Origin: Acidimicrobiia bacterium
GTDB lineage: Bacteria; Actinomycetota; Acidimicrobiia; Acidimicrobiales; Poriferisodalaceae
Assembly: GCA_022821985.1 (NCBI GenBank)
Contig: JAJECP010000020.1
Coordinates: 1-64,000, forward strand
DNA: 64,000 nt
Direction of reading: 5' to 3'
The stretch's first letter is position 1; each line of letters starts with the position of its first letter. Under the pieces are notes generated by a model, which did not search any database, was not told the origin of the DNA, and saw only the letters and a program-made list of their open reading frames with translations. The translations under genes were made by a program, and so were the position numbers. Positions 1 to 8,818 of this stretch are shown piece by piece.

Positions 1-1
1 C

Positions 2-118
2 CCCGGCGTCGCCGCCCGCGTCGGCACCCGGCTCCTCGCCCTCACCGCCGCCATCTGGCACAACCAGACCACCCACCGGCCCGGCCCCCCACGCACGCTC
101 ACCCCATACGACCACTAG
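2..118 (+). mobile_element. IS982-like transposase, C-terminal end only
   Basis: An open frame enters from the left edge and ends with TAG at 116-118. It reads as 38 residues with the pattern LLALTAAIWHN near the middle and a terminal AYDH/PYDH-like ending. This resembles the extreme C-terminus of IS982-family transposases (recognition from memory of the family, not a search). The catalytic DDE residues would lie outside the window, so intactness cannot be judged. No terminal inverted repeat was identified in the 90 nt after the stop. Confidence 0.6.
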
Positions 119-207
119 AACCTTGGAACTAACCATCTAGCGCCGGTGTTCAAGTGCGCCGGCACGCCCTTCGAGGCGACGCCCCATGCCCTCTAGCCTG
201 CGGCGTC

Positions 208-1833
<1,626 letters not shown>

Positions 1834-1840
1834 GCCGGGC

Positions 1841-2545
1841 GTGAGCACCCCGCACCGCTCCGAGTCTGATGCGAGCGGTCCACACCGCTCCGAACCGCGC
1901 CTGCTCGTTTGGCTGGCCCTGCGCTTGAAGGGCCTGGGCGAGATCGATGACGTCGCTGCGATCCACGGGCTCGAGCCCGACGACACCGAGTGGCTGCTGG
2001 CGGAGCTGGACGCTGCCGGGCACTGCATGTTCCGCGAGGTCGGCGGGGTGCCGAAGTTCATCCTGACCCCAACCGGCCGCGATGACGGCGAGACCGCGCT
2101 GGCCGCTGAGCTGGATGCGGCCGGTGCCCGCGACGCCGTCACGGCGGCCTACCGGGACTTTCTGGCACTGAACCCCAAGATGCTCCAGCTGTGCACCGAC
2201 TGGCAGGTGCTTCCCGAAGATCACCCGGCTGTTGCTGACGCAGGTCCCGGCGACGGCGGGCGGCTCAATGACCACGGTGATCCGGATTACGACGCGGCCA
2301 TCATCAGCCGGCTGGACGACCTGCATGGCGAACTTGGCGGGGTGCTCGACCAGCTCTGCAGCGTGATGGCCCGCTACGACAACTACGCGCCCAGGTTCGC
2401 CGAGGCGCTCAGCCGGCTGCAGGACGGCGAGTTGGACTACCTGACCAAGCCGATGATGCCCAGCTACCACACGGTGTGGTTCGAGCTGCACGAGGACCTG
2501 CTGGCAACCCTCGGCATCAACCGCGCCGACGAGGGCAGCGTTTGA
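1841..2545 (+). CDS. Conserved hypothetical protein with winged-helix-like N-terminus
   Basis: The 234-residue product starts at GTG 1841, 7 nt after the acyl-CoA synthetase stop. Residues ~15-75 read like a winged helix: a helical stretch (LVWLALRLKGLGEIDDVA), a recognition-like helix (TEWLLAELDAAG) and a wing ending FILTPTGR. This is a MarR/PadR-like shape, inferred from pattern only. The C-terminal half is helical and acidic, with a W/Y-rich end (MMPSYHTVWFELHEDLLATLG). I recognise it only as a type found in actinobacteria and assign no function. Tight spacing suggests it works with, or regulates, the synthetase upstream. The frame stays open to 1613, but that extension overlaps the synthetase gene. 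Confidence 0.75.
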   Translation: MSTPHRSESDASGPHRSEPRLLVWLALRLKGLGEIDDVAAIHGLEPDDTEWLLAELDAAGHCMFREVGGVPKFILTPTGRDDGETALAAELDAAGARDAVTAAYRDFLALNPKMLQLCTDWQVLPEDHPAVADAGPGDGGRLNDHGDPDYDAAIISRLDDLHGELGGVLDQLCSVMARYDNYAPRFAEALSRLQDGELDYLTKPMMPSYHTVWFELHEDLLATLGINRADEGSV

Positions 2546-2852
2546 CGCCCAGCGCTTGACGCAACATCACGCATCGGCAAACCGACCGTTCCGCCCGATG
2601 ACCCGATACCGAAACTGCGTTGAATCTCGCTCCTGACCGGTGTTAGCTTCAGCCGCAGAGGTTGCTGCTGCGACTTCGAGCGGCGGATCGCCGTGAGCGG
2701 GCCGAGTCAGGATTTTCGGAAAGTGCTCGACGGCGATCCGCCTGCTCGCGAAGCTAGGCACTCACGTCTTTAGGCACCCAACGATTTTCCGACGTTGACA
2801 AGCGGGAAAACCAGGCGCAGGCCGTCGAGGGCGCAGCAGTAGTCTCGGAGCC
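2546..2852. other. Intergenic region upstream of dapA
   Basis: This 307-nt gap holds no convincing gene. A possible plus-strand promoter is TTGAAT, a 17-nt spacer, then TTAGCT, within about 2618-2650. A TTGACA hexamer near 2794 has no clear partner -10. A GGAG sits only a few bases before the dapA ATG. No riboswitch fold was recognised. These are visual calls only. Confidence 0.3.
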
Positions 2853-3737
2853 ATGAGCGCGCGATTCGGACGAGTGGTTCCGGCGATGGTGACGCCCTTT
2901 GCGGCGGACGGATCGCTGGACGTGGATGCTGGGGTGACACTGGCACGCTGGCTCGTCGGCGAGGGCGCCGAGGGCCTCGTGATCACCGGCACGACCGGTG
3001 AGGCACCCACCATCACCGACGAGGAAGATTGGGAGCTGTGGCGCGCCGTGGCGGAGGCCGTCACGGTGCCGGTTGTGGCCGGCACCAGCACGAACGACAC
3101 GGCGCATTCGGTGAGCCAGACCCGCAAGGCCGCCGAGCTGGGCGTGGACGGCATCCTGGCCGTCACGCCGTACTACAACCGGCCCTCCCAAGTCGGCATC
3201 GCAGCGCACTTCGCCGCCGTTGCCGAGTCCACCGACCTGCCGATCATCATGTACGACATCCCGATCCGCACGGGGCGCAAGATCAACACGCCGACGCTGC
3301 TGGAGCTGGCGCAGATCCCGAACATCGTGGCGGTGAAAGATGCTGCAGCGAATCCGGGTGAAACCGCGAAGGTCATCGCCGAGGCGCCCGAAGGCTTCGA
3401 GGTGTACAGCGGCGACGACACCTTCACGCTGCCGCTGCTGGCTGTCGGCGCTGTAGGCGTGATCAGCGTGGCGGCGCACTGGAGCATTCCCGAGCACGTG
3501 GCGATGTTCGATGCCTGGGATGCCGGCGACGCCACCAAGGCCCGCGAGATCAACGCCGCTCTGCTGGAGAGCTACGACTTCGAGACCGGCGACGAGGCAC
3601 CCAATCCAGTGCCCACCAAGGCCATGCTGCGCACGCTGGGACTGCCGGTCGGCGAGCCGCGCCTGCCCATGGGCCCGACGCCCGACGGTCTGGAGGACCG
3701 CGCCCGAGAGGTCTACGCCCGTCTGAAGCAGACTTGA
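2853..3737 (+). CDS. dapA: 4-hydroxy-tetrahydrodipicolinate synthase
   Basis: The 294-residue cytosolic TIM-barrel enzyme condenses pyruvate with L-aspartate semialdehyde, the first committed step of the diaminopimelate/lysine pathway. The family motifs are all present: GTTGE (residues 46-50), the Tyr pair in TPYYNRPS (107-108), the catalytic Tyr in IIMYDIP (134) and the Schiff-base Lys in VAVKDAA (Lys162). Length is normal. Its stop codon overlaps the TTG start of the RNase J gene (TTGA), so the two are likely translationally coupled. dapB lies about 10 kb downstream on the other strand; the accessory genes in between probably interrupted an ancestral neighbourhood. Confidence 0.97.
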   Translation: MSARFGRVVPAMVTPFAADGSLDVDAGVTLARWLVGEGAEGLVITGTTGEAPTITDEEDWELWRAVAEAVTVPVVAGTSTNDTAHSVSQTRKAAELGVDGILAVTPYYNRPSQVGIAAHFAAVAESTDLPIIMYDIPIRTGRKINTPTLLELAQIPNIVAVKDAAANPGETAKVIAEAPEGFEVYSGDDTFTLPLLAVGAVGVISVAAHWSIPEHVAMFDAWDAGDATKAREINAALLESYDFETGDEAPNPVPTKAMLRTLGLPVGEPRLPMGPTPDGLEDRAREVYARLKQT

Positions 3738-5539
3738 GCCGCCGCAAGCGCCGCTCCCCTGCCGAGGGCCCGCCCGCCGGGTCTGACGGCCGCAACGACC
3801 GCGCACGGTCACAACGAAGCAGCCGCGCGCGCCGAACACGGCAAGCGCCTGCGCACAGCGCCAAGGGTGGCGGCGACAGCGGCAGCGTCACTGTCACGTT
3901 TCTGGGCGGGCTCGGCGACGTCGGGCGCAACTGCACCGTGGTCGAGCAGAGCGGCAAGCTTCTCGTCATCGATTTCGGGGTGATGTTTCCTGACCCGGCG
4001 ATCATGCCGGGCGTCCAGCACGTGCTGCCCGACATGGGCTGGCTTAACTCGCGTGCCCGCGACATCGTCGGACTGGTGGTCACCCACGGCCACGAAGACC
4101 ACCTCGGCGGCGTGCCCCACTTCCTGCGCAGCATCGAGGTTCCTCTGTACGGGTCGGCCCTGTCTATGGCGCTCGCCGAGCACAAGGTGACCGAGGCACG
4201 CTTGGCAGACCGCACGTCGTTCCATGTCATCGGCGACGGCGAGCGCCGCAAAATCGGCCCGTTCGATGTCGAAGCACTGCCGATCACCCACTCGGTGCCC
4301 CAGAGCCTGTGCATCGTGCTGCACACGCCAGTCGGCGCACTGGTGCACACGGGCGACTTCAAGATCGACCCCTCTCCGGTGGATGGTCGGCTGACCGACC
4401 TAGAGCGCCTGCGGGGGCTGGGCGACGAGGGCATCGCCCTGCTGATGGCCGATTCCACCAACGCCGACCGGCCGGGCCGCAGCGCGTCGGAGACCGAGAT
4501 CGGCGCAACGCTGCGGCGGCTGTTCAGCGAGCGCCCGGACCGGCGACTGATCGTGAGCTGCTTCGCCAGCCACCTGCACCGGGTCCAGCAGATCTGCGAC
4601 GTCGCCATATCCGAAGGCCGCGTGGTGGTCCCGGTAGGTCGTTCGATGGTGAACAACGTCCGCATCGCACGCCAGCTCGGCGTGCTCGATGTTCCAGACC
4701 GTGCGCTGTTCGGTGTCGAGCAGCTCGACCGCTTCAATCCCGACGAAGTCTGCATCGTCTGCACGGGCAGCCAGGGCGAGCCCGGCGCGGCACTGTCGCA
4801 GATCGCCGGCGGAGCGCATTCCGACGTGACGACCGGTGCCGACGACACGGTGATCCTGTCGAGCCATCCGATCCCGGGCAACGAGCGAGCCGTATTCCGC
4901 ATGGTGTCGCGACTGGCGCGACAGGGTGCCGAAGTGATCCACGACGGGCACGAGTTGGTGCACACGTCCGGGCACGCTCAGCGCGACGAGCTGAGCGAAC
5001 TGCACCAGGCGTGTCGCCCGCGCTGGTTTGTGCCGATCGAGGGCGAGTTCCACATGCTGGCCCGCCATGCCGGACTTGCCCGTGAGGTGGGGATGAAGGC
5101 CAAGCGGGTGCTGACGCTGACCGACGGCGCCCAGATCACGCTCAAGGGCAACGAACTTCAGGTCCGTGCCGGCGTTCCCGCGCCGTACCACTACGTGGAC
5201 GGGACGCTCGACGATCCCGACACTGAGGTCATTGGCGAACGCTTGGCCCTGACGGCAGGATTCGTGCACGTGACCGTGGTGCTCGACCGGAAGGGCCATC
5301 TGGCGGCAACACCCGACATCGCCTCACGAGGCTGGCTCGACGTGACCAAGCACGCAGACGTCGTCGAGGCCCTCGCCACCGACACCGCACAGGCCGTCGA
5401 ACAGGCCGTCAAGGGATCACAGCCCAGCCCCGATCCAGACGAAATAGAGCGTGTGGTGCGCCGCGCCACCGGTCGCTTCGTCGGCAACCGCACCCGTCGC
5501 CGCCCCGCCATCTCCGCCACCGTGATCCCCCTCGCCTGA
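3734..5539 (+). CDS. rnj: Ribonuclease J
   Basis: The 601-residue metallo-beta-lactamase/beta-CASP RNase processes and degrades RNA, with 5'-3' exo- and endonuclease activity in characterised family members. The zinc motif THGHEDHLGG lies near residues 115-124, followed by the downstream HTGDFKID and HTSGHA motifs. The N-terminal ~50 residues are basic and Ser/Arg/Ala-rich, a low-complexity extension also common in actinobacterial RNase J. The start is the TTG at 3734 that overlaps the dapA stop by 4 nt, giving direct coupling. A perfect inverted repeat overlaps its stop codon. Confidence 0.95.
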   Translation: MSRRKRRSPAEGPPAGSDGRNDRARSQRSSRARRTRQAPAHSAKGGGDSGSVTVTFLGGLGDVGRNCTVVEQSGKLLVIDFGVMFPDPAIMPGVQHVLPDMGWLNSRARDIVGLVVTHGHEDHLGGVPHFLRSIEVPLYGSALSMALAEHKVTEARLADRTSFHVIGDGERRKIGPFDVEALPITHSVPQSLCIVLHTPVGALVHTGDFKIDPSPVDGRLTDLERLRGLGDEGIALLMADSTNADRPGRSASETEIGATLRRLFSERPDRRLIVSCFASHLHRVQQICDVAISEGRVVVPVGRSMVNNVRIARQLGVLDVPDRALFGVEQLDRFNPDEVCIVCTGSQGEPGAALSQIAGGAHSDVTTGADDTVILSSHPIPGNERAVFRMVSRLARQGAEVIHDGHELVHTSGHAQRDELSELHQACRPRWFVPIEGEFHMLARHAGLAREVGMKAKRVLTLTDGAQITLKGNELQVRAGVPAPYHYVDGTLDDPDTEVIGERLALTAGFVHVTVVLDRKGHLAATPDIASRGWLDVTKHADVVEALATDTAQAVEQAVKGSQPSPDPDEIERVVRRATGRFVGNRTRRRPAISATVIPLA

Positions 5540-5560
5540 TCGTCCGGTCCCAGACGATCA
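5537..5560 (+). terminator. Stem-loop at the 3' end of rnj
   Basis: TGATCGTC (5537-5544) and GACGATCA (5553-5560) form a perfect 8-bp stem with an 8-nt loop, beginning at the RNase J stop codon. There is no run of T after it. It is therefore a non-canonical terminator or RNA-processing hairpin, a form common in high-GC bacteria. The stem is seen; the terminator role is inferred. Confidence 0.5.
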
Positions 5561-5660
5561 TGCTCTCCATGACAACGCGCGCGCACCCCCAGTCCCCAAT
5601 CACCATTCAGCTAACTTGCACCTACCAATAGCCAACCGACTCAACTATCGGATCCTCAAA

Positions 5661-5706
5661 TTGTGCCGGCCACTGCACTGGACATAATCGCACGATAACC
5701 ATTATG
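5661..5706 (+). promoter_or_regulatory. Candidate promoter with overlapping inverted repeat before the methyltransferase
   Basis: A sigma70-like pair TTGTGC (5661-5666) and CATAAT (5683-5688) is separated by 16 nt. The CATAAT hexamer also pairs with ATTATG at 5701-5706, giving a 6-bp inverted repeat that could be an operator. It precedes the methyltransferase ATG by about 65 nt, in an AT-rich stretch. This is a visual call only. Confidence 0.3.
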
Positions 5707-5752
5707 CCGGCTGCTGAAATCGGCAGCGGCATCCGACCATGCGCTACCAATC

Positions 5753-7054
5753 ATGACCTATGACGATCACAACTCTCAGCCCTGGGCGACATTTTCTCAG
5801 TGGACGCAACACAGAGATGTCTCGTCTTTTGGAACGAATTCAGGTGCACTTCAACTACCCATCCACGATTGGCACAAAGTCAAAGAATCCTTTACACCAG
5901 AGCTAGTACAGAAGGCCGTCCAGTCCGCCATGATTCCAGTGTCGCGATGCGTGGATCCATTTGGCGGTTCGGGCACAACGGCGCTCGCATGCCAGTTTCT
6001 CGGCATTCATCCTGTGACTTCCGAAGTCAATCCTTTCTTAGCGGATCTCATCGAGGCAAAACTCTACCCATATACCGCGGCCGCAAGCCTCAGGCGGGAC
6101 CTAAGTCAAGTCTTGGCATCAATCGATTCTAATGATGCCGTATGCCTCGATGAATTCTATTCCGAAGCACCTGCTACGCTGATCGAACCAGGAAGAAACA
6201 GCAGATGGGTCTTTAGCCGTGTTCTCGCTGAGCAAGTCCTGCGAATAAGAAAATCAATTGAGCTAATCGAGTTAGATGCACATCGACGCCTGTTTACTGT
6301 TCTATTGGGCAGCGTGCTTGTGCCTTTATGCAATACATACATCAGCGGCAAAGGTCGACGCTATCGACGCGCATGGCAGGACCGCATAATTTCAGCCGAC
6401 GACGCTCTCACTGCATTTGAGCAATCTGCGGAACGCGCAATTCTACAAATTGAGCAATACGGCCAGCGGCGCGTCAGGACGTACGAGTTGCTGAGAGGCG
6501 ATAGTCGTATCAACCTCGCACACATCGACGAATGCCAGCTAGCAGTGTTGTCGCCCCCATATCCAAATTCATCAGACTATACTGATGTATACAATATAGA
6601 ACTCTGGATATTGGGGTATCTTGGTAGCCAGAGTGACAGTTCACGGCTTCGTGCAGCAACTCTTTCCTCTCATGTGCAGCTTAAACGTGATTTCGATTCG
6701 CCCCCCGAAGGCTCACCAAGGCTGGACCGAATACTCAGTAATCTGCAAACTGCGCGTGCGGAACTGTGGAATCGTCACATACCAGAGATGCTTGGCAGCT
6801 ACTTTAGCGAACTGAAACAACTCCTGGAACGGCTTGCCGGGCGACTATCAGTTGGCGCAGAGGCTTGGATCGTTGTTGGTGATAGCCAATATCGAGATGT
6901 GCAGATTCCCGTCGCAGAAATATTGTCCGATATTCTGGAAGATAGTAGTTGGGAACGCGTTTCGTTGGAGCAGTTACGAGTCATGAATACATCGCCCCAG
7001 CAAGGAGGTCAACGTAGCTTGCCGGAACACCTATTGGTGCTCAGGAAGCACTAG
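5753..7054 (+). CDS. DNA methyltransferase (alpha-type motif order, SPPY motif)
   Basis: The 433-residue protein carries the SAM-binding motif I DPFGGSGTT (residues 68-76). The catalytic motif SPPYPNSSDY follows about 200 residues later (Ser267-Tyr270). A motif-X-like segment (HDWHKVKESFTPELV, 39-53) precedes motif I. The order X-I-long insert-IV is that of alpha-type amino-methyltransferases, with the target-recognition region probably in the insert. SPPY favours N4-cytosine methylation, but N6-adenine cannot be excluded. The gene is AT-rich compared with the housekeeping genes. It converges on the PD-(D/E)XK gene with a 24-nt tail overlap (7031-7054). I infer that it protects self DNA for the neighbouring nuclease system or is a separate cargo gene. 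Confidence 0.85.
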   Translation: MTYDDHNSQPWATFSQWTQHRDVSSFGTNSGALQLPIHDWHKVKESFTPELVQKAVQSAMIPVSRCVDPFGGSGTTALACQFLGIHPVTSEVNPFLADLIEAKLYPYTAAASLRRDLSQVLASIDSNDAVCLDEFYSEAPATLIEPGRNSRWVFSRVLAEQVLRIRKSIELIELDAHRRLFTVLLGSVLVPLCNTYISGKGRRYRRAWQDRIISADDALTAFEQSAERAILQIEQYGQRRVRTYELLRGDSRINLAHIDECQLAVLSPPYPNSSDYTDVYNIELWILGYLGSQSDSSRLRAATLSSHVQLKRDFDSPPEGSPRLDRILSNLQTARAELWNRHIPEMLGSYFSELKQLLERLAGRLSVGAEAWIVVGDSQYRDVQIPVAEILSDILEDSSWERVSLEQLRVMNTSPQQGGQRSLPEHLLVLRKH

Positions 7055-8158
7055 GCCATTGTTTTGGAGATACGTCCTATATTCACTTGCGCTCGCGAAC
7101 AGCATCCAACGCCATAAATTGATTGCGTTTTGCCGAGCCTCTGCCTTCACGTGGGCGAAGCAATCTGGCTGGTCATCAACATTCTTCCGCATATCAAAAC
7201 AACATACGGCAGCCCAGCGTGCATTTTTTTCCTGCTGGTAACTGTGTGCTTGCCTAACACCTTCTCCGACGCTGTTGCGAGCCTTACTGTCGCTCACCGC
7301 TTCGCCGCCCTGCGTATAGCTACGCAGTACTTTCAATTCAAGAATTCCATAACGCGTGACGACACTCTTGTCGACGGCGTCATGCACTTCGATTTCAAGA
7401 TCAGTTCGGCCCGAAACTTGCGGTTGCTCGTGTCGTACCCTACAGTATGGAAAACTACCTACTAGCGTCGCCTTTAGCTGGCTTTGAATCTGGTGTTCAG
7501 CAGAAGAATAGGGCATATGCCGTCGCGGGTCAGCCCATAACGTTAGACCTGGTGCCGCGGCAGAAGGTGTAACAAAACATTGCTCACAGGCATTGTCAAT
7601 CGCAGCCTTGACGGCTTCACTGGTAACCTCTCCTTCTATTGGTGTAATTGTTACATCTTCGGGTCTACCCAATCCAAATCGATAATGACGGACCTCGAGA
7701 ACTGGAGTCCTCCAGTCCAATACTACAGCAGGTAGATCGCCATAGTTGAGGTCGTCACATACCAATTGAAATGCATCTTCATCGGACGACTCATCGAATT
7801 CCAAATAGAATCCCGCTACTACTTCTTCCGATAACAGCCATACCCTGCCAGCTACAGAGGTTAATCCATTGTCAAACATCGGCACACGTGCAAACTGTTC
7901 GCCGCAGTCACCCGGTGCAGGGCTCAACAAAAAAATGGCTATTCCGTTTTCGTCTGGTAGGTCCATGGCTTCAAGATTGGCGCGTCGCTTTCTGATTAAG
8001 TTGGCAATGCCGGCCACAAACCGAGTCGGACCTGGTATGTCGGCATTGGCGCCTAGACCCTGGTGTTTGGCGACGGTCATCATGTAATCGGCATCGCTCC
8101 AACCAAGCTCCTCCTCCTCGGGTCCTTGCTCAGCCATTGGGATCATCTCGACACACAT
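7031..8158 (-). CDS. PD-(D/E)XK nuclease-like protein, putative ABC-3C effector
   Basis: The 375-residue product has a C-terminal PD-(D/E)XK-like core: Glu221, then Asp253 in SGRTDLEIEV, then Glu274-x-Lys276 in YGILELKV. The order and spacing fit the fold, although the identification is by motif. The N-terminal 200 residues are acidic and unrecognised. It is the last gene of a minus-strand block (ABC ATPase, middle component, this gene) and overlaps the middle-component gene. Starting at Met8 (8137) would give an ATGGCTGA 8-nt overlap, so the true start may be 8137 rather than 8158. The layout suggests it is the toxic effector of an ABC-three-component system and cleaves DNA. An alternative is a restriction endonuclease paired directly with the convergent methyltransferase. 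Confidence 0.7.
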   Translation of the reverse strand: MCVEMIPMAEQGPEEEELGWSDADYMMTVAKHQGLGANADIPGPTRFVAGIANLIRKRRANLEAMDLPDENGIAIFLLSPAPGDCGEQFARVPMFDNGLTSVAGRVWLLSEEVVAGFYLEFDESSDEDAFQLVCDDLNYGDLPAVVLDWRTPVLEVRHYRFGLGRPEDVTITPIEGEVTSEAVKAAIDNACEQCFVTPSAAAPGLTLWADPRRHMPYSSAEHQIQSQLKATLVGSFPYCRVRHEQPQVSGRTDLEIEVHDAVDKSVVTRYGILELKVLRSYTQGGEAVSDSKARNSVGEGVRQAHSYQQEKNARWAAVCCFDMRKNVDDQPDCFAHVKAEARQNAINLWRWMLFASASEYRTYLQNNGLVLPEHQ

Positions 8159-8714
8159 GCCTTAGATACAAGTGCAGCAATTCAGCCGGCAGAGGATCCT
8201 GAACGAAATTTGCAAAATGGTGTGCCGCGTTGGCCGAGCGGTTCTTAGTGCGCAGATCAGCAAAATCTACGACGTTGCCAAATGACACTAGCGGATCGCC
8301 GTATGTTCGGTCTCGTAGTGCGATGGCTCCAAGCTGGTTCTCATCTAGTGCACTGAACGCATACGCCAGTTCTCTTAAGAAGACGTAGATATTCGCTTGC
8401 TCATCAAATTGAAAGAGCGCATCCAGCAATGAGTCGATATTCGGGTGGTTAAGGGCAAAGTCGGCGTCGAGGTGCCACCAGCCGTCATCGTCGGGTATGT
8501 GGCGGATGTTGGCAACCCTCGCGAGGCCCTTCGCGACAAGCCGGTCAAGATCCTGCTGCAGAACCGGATAATATGGGCCACTCGCAACCTTGTAGACAGC
8601 ACCTTCCAGAACTGATGCATCCCATACGGGGGCTAGTACGTTGGACAAATAGGCCAATAGGTGCACATGTCGTAATGGCAACGGTGTGACGCCAGCACTC
8701 TCGGCGCAAGCCAA
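8130..8714 (-). CDS. Small ABC-3C middle-component-like protein; 5' end interrupted by in-frame TGA
   Basis: As annotated, 194 residues begin at a TTG (8714). The body shows the pattern I associate with ABC-3C middle components: a helix with LPLRHVHLLAYLSNVLAP, then SGPYYPVLQQDLDRLVAKGL resembling a winged helix. The same frame is open further upstream (VALTRQVRLISLLACAESAG), which completes the first helix. Beyond it an in-frame TGA sits at 8751-8753, preceded by 14 more codons starting at an ATG (8795). The natural protein probably started at that ATG or just after the TGA, so a recent nonsense change, an atypical start or a sequence error is possible. The likely role is to bridge the ABC ATPase and the nuclease. 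Confidence 0.65.
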   Translation of the reverse strand: MACAESAGVTPLPLRHVHLLAYLSNVLAPVWDASVLEGAVYKVASGPYYPVLQQDLDRLVAKGLARVANIRHIPDDDGWWHLDADFALNHPNIDSLLDALFQFDEQANIYVFLRELAYAFSALDENQLGAIALRDRTYGDPLVSFGNVVDFADLRTKNRSANAAHHFANFVQDPLPAELLHLYLRHVCRDDPNG

Positions 8715-8818
8715 TAGCGAGATCAGTCGTACTTGCCGCGTTAACGCGACTCAGCGTGGTTCAGCGGCACTTGGCGGCACTGAATTTGTACTCATTATGG
8801 GACTTTAGCTCTTCCGGG

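Noticed and set aside
8751-8753. The in-frame TGA as a selenocysteine codon
   Set aside because: No SECIS-like hairpin or selenium genes were seen, and the position is not catalytic in a winged-helix protein.
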